From positions 1 to 62,273 of the forward strand of contig NZ_JABMKZ010000044.1 of the NCBI RefSeq assembly GCF_013204855.1: DNA of 62,273 nucleotides. Direction: 5' to 3'. Each line of letters opens with the position of its first letter. The first letter of the stretch is position 1. Of the stretch, positions 35,189-43,168 are shown piece after piece. The notes under the pieces are model-generated. The model worked only from the letters and a program-made list of their open reading frames with translations. It did no database searches and was not told the origin of the DNA. Position numbers and translations under genes: made by a program. The stretch is from Paenibacillus alba. GTDB taxonomy: Bacteria; Bacillota; Bacilli; Paenibacillales; NBRC-103111.

Positions 35189-36805
35189 TTAGTCTCCTGT
35201 AAAATAGGTTTGATACTGCTCGCGCAGCTCGCGCTTCATGAATTTGCCGACCGACGATCTTGGGATTTCATGGAGGAAAATGACATCGTCGGGAATCCAC
35301 CATTTGGCGAATTTATCCGTTAGAAAGGTGAGTAAATCGGCTTTATCCCCTGCTTGCAAGGCGGCATCCTTCAAAACGACAAAGGCGAGAGGGCGCTCCT
35401 CCCATTTGGGATGAGGGATGCCAACGACGCAAGCCTCGAACACATTCGGGTGGGCCATCAAGCTGTTTTCCAGATCGAGAGAGGAGATCCACTCGCCGCC
35501 GCTTTTGACCAGATCCTTGGCCCTGTCAACCAGCTTGACGAATCCTTCGGGATCAATAACCGCAATGTCACCGCTGTAGAACCAGCCATCTTGAAACGAT
35601 TCCTGTGTTCTTTCGTCTTTGTAATATTCCGTTGCAACCCAGGCGCCGCGCAGCAGAATTTCGCCCATTTCTTTGCCGTCCCATGCGACTTCTCCGTGCG
35701 GTCCGACAATTTTCATATCCAAACCAGGCGCAAGAAGCCCCTGTGTAGCGCGTGTATCGTATTGTTCATCTAACGAGGTTTCTTCCTGATAGCTCTTCAA
35801 CCTAGCGACGGTCACTAGTGGACATGTTTCAGTCATCCCATAGGCGTGATAGAACGGTATTTGGAGCCGTTGTTCATAGCTTTCAATCAGACTTTTTGGG
35901 GCAGCAGAACCGCCACAGACAACAGCGCGCAGAGAAGAAATATCTGCATTCATGGCTTCTTGCACCTTCAGCGCGGCTGTCCATACCGTAGGAACTCCGG
36001 CGGCTATCGTGACTTTCTCATCGGCGATCATGCTTAGTAGAATGTCAGGGGTAGGCGCGGGTCCGGGAAGGACCTGCTTGCTGCCGAACCAGACCGATGC
36101 GAAAGGAAGTCCCCACGCATTGACGTGGAACATCGGCACAATAGGCATGACGCTATCCCGTTCCGAAAGGCCAAGTGTATCGGCAAGGCCAATGGCAAGC
36201 GAATGGAGGTAGATGCCACGGTGAGAATAGACGACGCCCTTGGGCTTGCCTGTCGTCGCTGACGTGTAGCACAAGCCTGCGGGAGCGCTTTCAAGTAATG
36301 AGTCGATAAACGCGTATTGCGGGTCGCCCCTATTTATGAGGTTCTCATATCCATAGACGGGATGTAAAGAAGTAGGGGGCAATTCCTGACGGTCAGTCAT
36401 CACGATATAGCCTTCAATGGTCGTGAGCTGATCTTGAATTCTCTCGATAATCGGAAGCAACGTCTCATCCACCAAAAGAAAACGATCCTCGGCATGGTTC
36501 AGGATGTGCACAAGATGCTCCAAGGGGAGGCGAATGTTGACGGTATGCAGAACAGCTCCCATACAGGGGATGGCGAAATAAGCTTCCAAATGCCAATGAT
36601 GGTTCCAAGCGAAAGTGGCCACCCGATCTCCAGGTTTGACGCCGAGCTGCTGCAGAGCGCTGGATAGCTGCTTGGTCCGTCTCCCGAAATCAGCGTAGGT
36701 ATATCGATGTATGCCGGAGCTTGTGCGAGAGACGACCTCTTTTTTGGCGAACAAGGATTGCGAGCGGTCAAAGAGAGAGCGCAGCGTTAATGGGAAATTT
36801 TCCAT
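35189..36805 (-). CDS. Acyl-CoA synthetase (AMP-forming, fatty-acid type)
   Basis: A 538-aa ANL-superfamily ligase activating a fatty acid to its CoA ester with ATP. Motifs include the AMP-binding loop YTSATTGKPKGVVYSH near residue 180, YHAYGMTETCPL near 320, the hinge YSGDIAVIDPEGFVKLVDRAKDLVKSGGEWIS and the C-terminal catalytic Lys in RSSVGKFMKREL. It is the first gene of a fatty-acid operon with the small protein and the dienoyl-CoA-reductase-like SDR. A GGAGGTG ribosome site precedes the ATG. Confidence 0.94.
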   Translation of the reverse strand: MENFPLTLRSLFDRSQSLFAKKEVVSRTSSGIHRYTYADFGRRTKQLSSALQQLGVKPGDRVATFAWNHHWHLEAYFAIPCMGAVLHTVNIRLPLEHLVHILNHAEDRFLLVDETLLPIIERIQDQLTTIEGYIVMTDRQELPPTSLHPVYGYENLINRGDPQYAFIDSLLESAPAGLCYTSATTGKPKGVVYSHRGIYLHSLAIGLADTLGLSERDSVMPIVPMFHVNAWGLPFASVWFGSKQVLPGPAPTPDILLSMIADEKVTIAAGVPTVWTAALKVQEAMNADISSLRAVVCGGSAAPKSLIESYEQRLQIPFYHAYGMTETCPLVTVARLKSYQEETSLDEQYDTRATQGLLAPGLDMKIVGPHGEVAWDGKEMGEILLRGAWVATEYYKDERTQESFQDGWFYSGDIAVIDPEGFVKLVDRAKDLVKSGGEWISSLDLENSLMAHPNVFEACVVGIPHPKWEERPLAFVVLKDAALQAGDKADLLTFLTDKFAKWWIPDDVIFLHEIPRSSVGKFMKRELREQYQTYFTGD

Positions 36806-36893
36806 GTGGAAACACCTCCGGGGTTGGTCTGAGTCTATTGTAATATATAAGCCGGAGGGTCAGGTTATGTCCAAAAAACAGGCGTTTGCAACT

Positions 36894-36950
36894 AAAAAAA
36901 CCGATTCTGGCGGCACATTCAGTAGGCCGCTCGAATCGGTTGGTTTTTTG
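36894..36950. terminator. Terminator hairpin between the HAD gene and the acyl-CoA synthetase
   Basis: AACCGATTC (36899-36907) pairs with GAATCGGTT (36933-36941); A7 precedes and GGTTTTTTGG follows. It terminates the HAD gene on the minus strand; the gene's stop is at 36955. Confidence 0.75.
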
Positions 36951-36954
36951 GCAT

Positions 36955-37752
36955 TTAAACGTTCAGAATAAACTTTTCAATGACGTGACGCACGCCATCC
37001 TCGTTATTGCTTTTGGTCACGTAATTCGCTAAAGCTTTCAGCTCCGGCAAAGCGTTGTCCATCGCTACGCCAAGCCCTGCGACTTCGAGCATCTCGCGAT
37101 CATTCCATGCATCCCCCAGCGCGATAACGTTCTCTAAGGAACAGCCGATATGCTCGGCAAGGAAGGTGATCGCATGACCCTTCGTGCCTTCTTTATGCAT
37201 GAATTCCAAATAGTGCGGCTTGGATTTCGTGATATGCATTTGATCGCCAAGCAGAGGAAGTAGCTCCTCGCGGATCTGATCGCAAATTTCAGGTGTATCC
37301 ACGATCAGCAGCTTAGGCTGCGGGATGTCGATCCACTGACGAAGATCGCCGATGATATAAGGCGTTTTGGACAGACGAACATAGTTTTTGATTTTATCGT
37401 TATCTTCACCAGCATAAAGCTGATCGCCGTGATAGAGCTGAAGATGAAGGTTTCTCTTTTCGCAAAAATCAAGCAGGAAGCGGGCGCTTTCCACAGGAAC
37501 CGTACGCTCGTAGAGCACTTCCTCATCCAGAAGGTTTTTGATCAGGGCGCCTTGGTAGGTGATGATCGGTACATTAAGTCCGATTTGATTGGCAATTTTG
37601 GCTGCGGAAGGAAAGCTTCGTCCTGTGGCAATTGTAACCGTTACGCCTTGGGCAACCGCTTGATGCATGGCATCGATCGTTTCTTGTGAAATGGTCAGAT
37701 CATCCCGTAATAGAGTGTCGTCTAAATCAGCTGCAACTAATTGGTAAGTCAT
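36955..37752 (-). CDS. Cof-type HAD-superfamily phosphatase
   Basis: A 265-aa HAD IIB hydrolase. Motif I DLDDTLLRDD near residue 8 supplies the nucleophile Asp; TIATGRS is motif II, the conserved Lys is at the EFMHKEGTKG segment, and ALGDAWNDREM is motif IV. Relatives dephosphorylate sugar phosphates or pyridoxal phosphate; substrate cannot be told. Single gene with AGAGGA upstream. Confidence 0.92.
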   Translation of the reverse strand: MTYQLVAADLDDTLLRDDLTISQETIDAMHQAVAQGVTVTIATGRSFPSAAKIANQIGLNVPIITYQGALIKNLLDEEVLYERTVPVESARFLLDFCEKRNLHLQLYHGDQLYAGEDNDKIKNYVRLSKTPYIIGDLRQWIDIPQPKLLIVDTPEICDQIREELLPLLGDQMHITKSKPHYLEFMHKEGTKGHAITFLAEHIGCSLENVIALGDAWNDREMLEVAGLGVAMDNALPELKALANYVTKSNNEDGVRHVIEKFILNV

Positions 37753-37876
37753 ATATTCCTCTCCGATCCGATGAGTAGTCTATCTAAAAATTCTGCTATA
37801 AGCATACCCGAATCATGAAGGAATTGCTACAATAAAGCGAGACATGGATGAGAAGATAAAGGAGGCAAACCTACCT

Positions 37877-38575
37877 ATGGCATCACTTTATACGGACAAG
37901 CTGGAGGCTTGGCTGCGGGCTCATAGCAACGAGGCGGATGCGGAGGCAATGGCTGCTTATATGCGGGACCAGTTTCCATTTCTGGGTATTCGAAATCCCC
38001 AACGTATGGCTCTAACGAAGCAGTTCTGGAAAGAACACGGCTTTCCGAAAGGCGCAGAAGGCGTGAAAGTCGCCGATGAGCTGTGGGCACTGCCGGAACG
38101 AGAATTCGCTTATACAGCCATTCTGCTGCTAACGCAGCTGCGCAAAGAATCCGGACCTGAACGAATCGAGGTGCTGGAACGAATGGTGATTACACAATCC
38201 TGGTGGGATTCTGTTGATCCCATCGCGGACCATTTGATCGGATACCACCTGCAGAAATACCCGGAACAAATACCAGTCCATGTTGAGAAATGGTTGGCTT
38301 CAGGAAACATGTGGCTGCAGCGAACAGCCATTTTGTTTCAGTTGAAATATAAGCAGCGCACCGATGTGACGTTGTTGTTCAGCACCATCCGGCAATTGGC
38401 GGATTCGAAGGAGTTCTTCATCCGCAAAGCAATCGGTTGGGCGCTGCGCGAATATTCCAAAACGGATGCCGCTGCTGTGCGGGCATTTGTCGCAGAGAAT
38501 GAGCTTTCACCCTTGAGTGTGAAGGAAACTTTAAAAGTTATGCAGCGCAAGGAAGCGCAACAAGCTGATTTATAA
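37877..38575 (+). CDS. AlkD-like DNA alkylation repair protein
   Basis: A 232-aa all-helical HEAT-like repeat protein of the AlkD/AlkC superfamily. FAYTAILLL, QSWWDSVDPIADHLIG and WLQRTAILFQLKY match the motifs around the DNA-facing cleft, including the Trp-Asp pair that supports excision of N3- and N7-alkylpurines. AAAGGAGG sits about 11 nt before the ATG at 37877, so this start is preferred to the ATG at 37844, which has no such site. Confidence 0.88.
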   Translation: MASLYTDKLEAWLRAHSNEADAEAMAAYMRDQFPFLGIRNPQRMALTKQFWKEHGFPKGAEGVKVADELWALPEREFAYTAILLLTQLRKESGPERIEVLERMVITQSWWDSVDPIADHLIGYHLQKYPEQIPVHVEKWLASGNMWLQRTAILFQLKYKQRTDVTLLFSTIRQLADSKEFFIRKAIGWALREYSKTDAAAVRAFVAENELSPLSVKETLKVMQRKEAQQADL

Positions 38576-38588
38576 TGGTTGGTTTCAG

Positions 38589-38622
38589 ATCCACACGGGG
38601 AGTATCCTGTTGTGGATTTTTC
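38589..38622 (+). terminator. Terminator after the AlkD-like gene
   Basis: ATCCACA (38589-38595) pairs with TGTGGAT (38611-38617), followed by TTTTTT. Confidence 0.75.
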
Positions 38623-38687
38623 ATGTTCTCTTCACGTCATAAAACCTTACGCATATATTAATAAAACGAATTAATTTGTTATATATA

Positions 38688-38716
38688 TTGACATATACAT
38701 CACATTGTTTTAAAGT
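38688..38716 (+). promoter_or_regulatory. Sigma-A promoter of the adenosine deaminase gene
   Basis: A perfect -35 TTGACA, a 17-nt spacer and -10 TAAAGT (38711-38716) lie 77 nt before the start. Confidence 0.6.
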
Positions 38717-38792
38717 AAGTAAAATTCTTTCTCGCGGCATATCGAATAAAGCTAGTAGTTCAAACCAAAATGAAGGAAGGGAATGATGGAAG

Positions 38793-39839
38793 ATGGTACA
38801 CCATCGGACGTTTGATTTGTTGTCGCGGCTGCCGAAAGTTGATCTTCATTTGCACTTGGATGGGAGTGTGAAGCCGGAAACGCTTCTGGAGCTTGCCCTG
38901 CATCAAGGCATTGATCTTCCCGTTTATGATAGAGAAGGATTAATTCCCCATATGCGTGTGGGGGAGGAATGCGGCAGTTTGATCGAATACTTAAGTAAAT
39001 TTGATTTCACAACGCGAATCATGCAATCTGGCGAAGCTTTGGAACGGATCGCTTATGAGGTTGTACAGCAATCTGCAGAACATAATTGCAAATATGTGGA
39101 GGTGCGTTTTGCCCCGCAATTGCATCGGAACAACGGCTTGACGGTTGAGGAAACCATTCATCATGTCGTAGAGGGAATGAAGCGAGGGCAAAGGGACTTT
39201 GGTGTGCGAGGCGGGGTTATCGCCATTTGCATGCGAAACCATTCCTGTCAAAGCAACCTTGAAGTGATTGAAGCGGCGGCTAAATTTGTGGGCAAAGGCG
39301 TCGTTGCCGTCGACTTGGCTGGAGATGAGGCTACGTATCCGCCGGAATTTTTTCGCGAGGTGTTTGCTGAATCTACAAGGCGCGGAATTCCTGTCACAAT
39401 TCATGCGGGGGAAGCTGCCGGAGCGGCCAATGTGTATGAAGCCGTCACGAATCTTGGTGCTGCGCGCATTGGACACGGTGTGAGATTGAAGGAGAACAGA
39501 AGTATTATGGAGATGGTCAAAGAACGCCGTATCCCGCTTGAAATGTGCCCCATAAGCAACATCCAAACAAAAGCCGTTTCTGGTTGGGAAGCCTATCCGA
39601 TTCGCGAATACTTAGAGCAAGGTTTGCTCGTCACGATTAATACGGATAATCCGAGTGTTTCCGGAACAGATATAACGAACGAATACCGCGTGCTTTCTGA
39701 CCGTTTTGGCTTCACCGCACCGGAGCTCGTGAAGCTGATCATGAATGGAGTCGATGCCGCGTTTCTGGATGAGGCCGATAAGCGGTTGCTAAGACGTGAG
39801 ATGGAGGATGAGATTAGCGGCTTGGGTGTAAGTTTATAG
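38793..39839 (+). CDS. add: Adenosine deaminase
   Basis: A 348-aa zinc TIM-barrel enzyme converting adenosine to inosine. Metal-site HLHLDG (His19 and His21), HAGEAAG (catalytic His and Glu), GHGVRL and the NTDNP segment with its Asp are all present. It supports purine salvage. AGGGAATG-type ribosome site precedes the ATG at 38793. The promoter is described separately, and a terminator follows. The SLH 5'-nucleotidase at 58 kb could supply adenosine from outside the cell. Confidence 0.94.
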   Translation: MVHHRTFDLLSRLPKVDLHLHLDGSVKPETLLELALHQGIDLPVYDREGLIPHMRVGEECGSLIEYLSKFDFTTRIMQSGEALERIAYEVVQQSAEHNCKYVEVRFAPQLHRNNGLTVEETIHHVVEGMKRGQRDFGVRGGVIAICMRNHSCQSNLEVIEAAAKFVGKGVVAVDLAGDEATYPPEFFREVFAESTRRGIPVTIHAGEAAGAANVYEAVTNLGAARIGHGVRLKENRSIMEMVKERRIPLEMCPISNIQTKAVSGWEAYPIREYLEQGLLVTINTDNPSVSGTDITNEYRVLSDRFGFTAPELVKLIMNGVDAAFLDEADKRLLRREMEDEISGLGVSL

Positions 39840-39858
39840 CGTAAGAGCACAACATACG

Positions 39859-39904
39859 GCGGCAGATTGGGATTTAATAGTCCTGGACTGCCGCTGTTTT
39901 GTTG
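39859..39904 (+). terminator. Terminator after adenosine deaminase
   Basis: GCGGCAG (39859-39865) pairs with CTGCCGC (39888-39894), followed by TGTTTTGTT. Confidence 0.8.
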
Positions 39905-40064
39905 AGCTAAGGTTTTCCCTAGCACTACCATTAGTAGTAGTTTGTCTCATTGACTCTTTCCCAATCCTATCAATTGACTCCCAAATGCGTAAGACCATGT
40001 TTGAAAAGATAGGTTTTCATACACACACCAAAAAGAATTCTATGAATAGTTTATAGTATATGGA

Positions 40065-40160
40065 GTGGAGGTTACTAACCTGTCACAAGCTCGTGATGAA
40101 GCTATTAACTTAACAGTTTCTATGTATAAAACAGAACTCTGGTGGTTCCAGACAAACTGA
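40065..40160 (+). CDS. Possible tiny ORF ending in a hairpin
   Basis: A frame starting GTG at 40065 or CTG at 40080 (GGAGG lies 7-9 nt before the CTG) encodes about 26-31 aa, ending TELWWFQTN. Its stop codon lies in the 5' arm of a 13-bp hairpin. It sits in the 350-nt gap between adenosine deaminase and the collagen gene. Non-canonical start and short length keep confidence low; I see nothing else certain in this gap besides the two hairpins. Confidence 0.25.
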   Translation: MEVTNLSQARDEAINLTVSMYKTELWWFQTN

Positions 40161-40179
40161 TAGAAATCAGTTTGTCTGG
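40148..40179. repeat. Perfect 13-bp hairpin CCAGACAAACTGA/TCAGTTTGTCTGG
   Basis: Stem 40148-40160 with 40167-40179, 6-nt loop. No T-run follows on either strand. On the minus strand it lies just downstream of the collagen gene stop (40192), so it may end or stabilise that transcript. Confidence 0.6.
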
Positions 40180-40191
40180 CTGTCAGTACCT

Positions 40192-41136
40192 CTATGCGAT
40201 TTTTATGATAACAAGGTGTGCGGAAACAGGCCTTGTTCCTCCAGCGAGAGGGGTCATGGTTAGTGCAGTGGAATTGCCGGCAGGATTGCGTACCGTGAGG
40301 ATTGAATTGATGACGGACGTTTGCACAAGACCCATTCCTGGCATCTGAGAAGTACCAGTTGCTCGCCCGACCACTGAATTGGTTACGTCAGCTCCATTAA
40401 GCGTTAAAATCAGTTGGCCAGCTTCGTTCATACTCCCTTGAAACATAACTAAATAGGTGCCAATTTCAGTCAAGTTAAATGAACTGGGACCTGTACGGAT
40501 AATAGTGGCTCCGCTCGTAACTCCATCTTGAGGGAAACTCACGTCTGTACCTGGAGCGACTGTGGCTGCATTATCAGGAGGCATCAACGCAAAAAAATCT
40601 GCAAAGCCTAGTACGCCACCAGCTGCCCCTGTTGCTCCAGCTGCTCCTGTTGCTCCAGCTGGCCCTGCTGCTCCAGTTGCCCCCGCTGCTCCAGTTGCCC
40701 CTGCTGTACCTGCTGGTCCTGCTGCCCCCGCTGCTCCTGTTGCCCCTGCTGTACCTGCTGGTCCTGCTGCCCCCGCTGGTCCTGCTGGCCCCGCTGTACC
40801 TGCTGGCCCCGCTGGTCCTGCTGGTCCTGCTGGTCCTGCTGGTCCTGCTGGTCCTGCTGGCCCGGTTGCTCCTGCCAGCCCTGCTGCACCGAGTGCTCCT
40901 GCAAGTCCTGCTAATCCAGTTGGTCCTGCTGCTCCAATTGCTCCTGCAAGTCCTGCCAGTCCAGCGGGTCCAAGTACTCCTGCCAGTCCAGTTGGTCCTA
41001 CTGCACCAATTGCTCCTGCCAGTCCTTGAAGTAGCTGTGATCCTTCTGCTAGAGGTCCTGGAGGTCCAGGAGGGCCTTGGAGCCCGCGCGGCCCTTCAGG
41101 TCCCGGAGGTCCTGGCGGACAATTACATTTACCCAT
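40192..41136 (-). CDS. Collagen-like (exosporium BclA-type) protein
   Basis: A 314-aa protein. After a short MGKCNCPP head come about 55 Gly-X-Y triplets (PPGPPGPEGP first, then GLAGAIGAA and long GPA/GTA runs), then a C-terminal globular domain from about residue 180 rich in beta-strand signals (FSLTEIGTYLVMFQGSMN-like, LTLNGADV, TALTMTPLAGG). This resembles the TNF-like BclA_C domain that trimerises spore-surface collagens. No clear signal peptide. It faces the YheC/D gene divergently. The repeats are nearly identical at DNA level (GGTCC/TGCTGG), so the opposite strand is also open; those frames are shadows. Confidence 0.9.
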   Translation of the reverse strand: MGKCNCPPGPPGPEGPRGLQGPPGPPGPLAEGSQLLQGLAGAIGAVGPTGLAGVLGPAGLAGLAGAIGAAGPTGLAGLAGALGAAGLAGATGPAGPAGPAGPAGPAGPAGPAGTAGPAGPAGAAGPAGTAGATGAAGAAGPAGTAGATGAAGATGAAGPAGATGAAGATGAAGGVLGFADFFALMPPDNAATVAPGTDVSFPQDGVTSGATIIRTGPSSFNLTEIGTYLVMFQGSMNEAGQLILTLNGADVTNSVVGRATGTSQMPGMGLVQTSVINSILTVRNPAGNSTALTMTPLAGGTRPVSAHLVIIKIA

Positions 41137-41338
41137 ACTCTCATCTCCTTAATTTGTAGCGTAGTTCATTATATTAATTGTCCCAAAGTACAAACACTAT
41201 AAATGCCTATTAACCTATAAAAATGGTAAATTAACCTAAAATAAGTTTAATTTTTATGCTACTATGTGATTGTCCCATGCCAATAAGTCTACGCTAGCAT
41301 TAGATAATAATAGGTATCGAAGGCTAGGAGTGATGAGG

Positions 41339-42385
41339 TTGGAGAATTGCCCGCTAATAGGTATTTTAGTAAGCAAAAGGAACAGAAGAAAAGTAATTTT
41401 ACAGCTTTGTCAACGTTATCAAAATTTAAACTTGAAACTTTACGCTTTTACGCCCACAGATATTCTTTGGAAGAAAAAACGGATTATTGGACTTAGCCTG
41501 AAAAAAGGCAAGTGGATACAAAGCTCGTTTCCTTTTCCCGATGTCGTCTATAACCGTTGTTTTAACAAGAAATTAATGACAATGCAACGTCTAGAAAACG
41601 TGATTGGTAGGAAGAAAATTTTCAATAATATCAATTTTTTTAATAAATGGGATCTCTATCATCAGTTAAAACGAGCAAATCTTCACTCCTATGTACCTGA
41701 CACATTTTTATATAAGGAAGTGAATATATCTGAACTATTAGAGAAATATAAGCTTGTCTATATTAAGCCTATTTATGGATTTCAAGGGAAGTCTGTCTAT
41801 CGGGTTGAACTCACTGAAAGTCAAGATATTCACATCTCCATGCACAGCTTGGCTCCAAGATATATTTGCAGAAAAAATGAAAGCATTCAGCAGCAATTGG
41901 ATGAACTTCTTGGGCCTCAAAAATGCATGGTTCAGCAAGGAATTCGAATGCGTCAATTGGATCATAAGTATTTTGACATCCGAGTTCTTGTTCAAAAAGA
42001 TATGGCCGGAGAATGGACGATCTCCACCATAGCATGCAGAGTAGCTTATGAAAATTACTTTAACACGAGTATGTGTGAGGCTGTTTATGAAGTTACAGAA
42101 GTTCTAACGCGATTGTTTTCACAGGAAGAAACGAATGATATCCTTCAATCTTTGCACGAGGTAAGTCTAAAGGCAGCAGAGGAAGCGGAAGTTCATATGG
42201 GTTCTTTGGGAGAAATCAGTGTAGATTTTGGACTAGACGAACAAAGCCGTTTATGGATTATTGAACTTAACGGAAAACCCCAAAAAAATATTTACAACGA
42301 CATTGAGGGGTTTAAACATAGAAAAATAATTTATGGTAGACCGATGGAATATGCCTATTACCTCTCGCAATCTGGAGTGCACTAA
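41339..42385 (+). CDS. YheC/YheD-type ATP-grasp spore-coat associated protein
   Basis: A 348-aa protein with an N-terminal YheC/D domain (LIGILVSKRNRRKVILQL) and an ATP-grasp fold (VYIKPIYGFQGKSVYRVE, MVQQGIRMRQL, DIRVLVQKD and the metal motif WIIELNGKPQKN). Family members are associated with endospores. The start is TTG at 41339, 8 nt after AGGAG; an ATG 6 nt earlier is too close to that site and a TTG at 41270 has none. It is AT-rich and divergent from the collagen-like gene, another spore-surface candidate. Confidence 0.88.
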   Translation: MENCPLIGILVSKRNRRKVILQLCQRYQNLNLKLYAFTPTDILWKKKRIIGLSLKKGKWIQSSFPFPDVVYNRCFNKKLMTMQRLENVIGRKKIFNNINFFNKWDLYHQLKRANLHSYVPDTFLYKEVNISELLEKYKLVYIKPIYGFQGKSVYRVELTESQDIHISMHSLAPRYICRKNESIQQQLDELLGPQKCMVQQGIRMRQLDHKYFDIRVLVQKDMAGEWTISTIACRVAYENYFNTSMCEAVYEVTEVLTRLFSQEETNDILQSLHEVSLKAAEEAEVHMGSLGEISVDFGLDEQSRLWIIELNGKPQKNIYNDIEGFKHRKIIYGRPMEYAYYLSQSGVH

Positions 42386-42391
42386 CAAAAG

Positions 42392-42423
42392 ACCAGTCTG
42401 CTGCTGAAGCAAACTGGTTTTTT
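42392..42423 (+). terminator. Terminator after the YheC/D gene
   Basis: An 11-bp stem with one mismatch (42392-42402 with 42408-42418) is followed by T6. Confidence 0.85.
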
Positions 42424-42468
42424 GGTTGCCCAATCTTATTTCGGGGAAAAATAAAATAAAGAGGGACT

Positions 42469-42494
42469 TGATATAGGGTATGGGGGTATGGTAT
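42469..42494. promoter_or_regulatory. CsoR operator before csoR
   Basis: A GC-centred pseudo-palindrome, TATAGGGTATGGGGGTATGG, flanked by TATA on both sides, of the GTAnnnnnGGGGGTA type known for CsoR. It lies just upstream of the csoR ribosome site and indicates copper-responsive autorepression. Confidence 0.65.
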
Positions 42495-42520
42495 ATTTAA
42501 TATGTGAGGAGGTACTGATC

Positions 42521-42853
42521 ATGGAACAACTCGATAAACAACTGCTAAATGAAGACAGCTGCCATACCGGCAGTGATCGCAAAAGTCATCATTCCGATAA
42601 AACAAAAAGTAATCTGGTATCCCGACTCAATCGCATTGAAGGGCAGATTCGCGGAGTGAAGGGTCTGATCGAGAAGGATACGTATTGTGATGATGTGCTG
42701 AACCAAATCGCTGCTATCCAATCCGCATTAAACGGTGTGGGGAAGCTGCTTCTTGAACATCATATGAACAGCTGTGTGATCGAACGCATTCAAGAAGGCG
42801 ATAATGAGGTTATTAAGGAACTCATGATTACGATTAATAAATTAATGAAATAA
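42521..42853 (+). CDS. csoR: Copper-sensing repressor CsoR
   Basis: A 110-aa all-helical metalloregulator. The Cu(I) ligands are Cys56, His81 and Cys85, with the same 25/4 spacing as C36-H61-C65 of the M. tuberculosis protein. SRLNRIEGQIRG is the family helix. Cu(I) binding releases DNA and derepresses the operon. The 30-residue N-terminal extension holds a His/Cys/Ser-rich stretch (CHTGSDRKSHH) that could also bind metal. The ATG at 42521 has GAGGAGGT upstream. Confidence 0.95.
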   Translation: MEQLDKQLLNEDSCHTGSDRKSHHSDKTKSNLVSRLNRIEGQIRGVKGLIEKDTYCDDVLNQIAAIQSALNGVGKLLLEHHMNSCVIERIQEGDNEVIKELMITINKLMK

Positions 42854-42871
42854 TAAGGGAGAGAATTTATT

Positions 42872-43075
42872 ATGCAAACAGCTACTTTGAAAGTTGCAGG
42901 TATGTCCTGTGGTCATTGTGTAAATTCCGTTGAAGGCGCAGTTAAGAAGCTTGGGGCTTTGGGAAAAGTAGATCTGAATGGCGGCTCTGTGACAGTAGAC
43001 TTTGATGAGGCTAAAGTTTCATTGGACGCTATCAAGGAAGCAATTGAAGAGCAAGGCTATGATGTCGCGAAGTAA
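42872..43075 (+). CDS. copZ: Copper chaperone CopZ
   Basis: A 67-aa heavy-metal-associated domain with GMSCGHC (Cys13 and Cys16) that carries Cu(I) to CopA. It lies 18 nt after csoR with AGGGAGA, and precedes copA by 93 nt containing a second operator. Confidence 0.95.
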   Translation: MQTATLKVAGMSCGHCVNSVEGAVKKLGALGKVDLNGGSVTVDFDEAKVSLDAIKEAIEEQGYDVAK

Positions 43076-43132
43076 GATTGTGGAGTCGCTTAGGCGGCTC
43101 CCCCTGTAACACCTATTTTTTTTGAAACAAAT

Positions 43133-43149
43133 ATACCCCCAAGGGGTAT
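43133..43149. promoter_or_regulatory. Second CsoR-type operator before copA
   Basis: ATACCCC-CAA-GGGGTAT is a perfect palindrome (7-bp arms) 19 nt upstream of the copA ATG. This suggests copA has its own copper-controlled promoter besides read-through from csoR-copZ. Confidence 0.65.
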
Positions 43150-43168
43150 TTTAAGCGGGAGGCTGGAT

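Noticed and set aside
40562..41029. Long plus-strand frame of Ala/Pro/Val repeats opposite the collagen gene
   Set aside because: It is the antisense of GGN-CCN-GCN triplets; the collagen frame has a ribosome site and a globular C-terminal domain, while this frame has neither.
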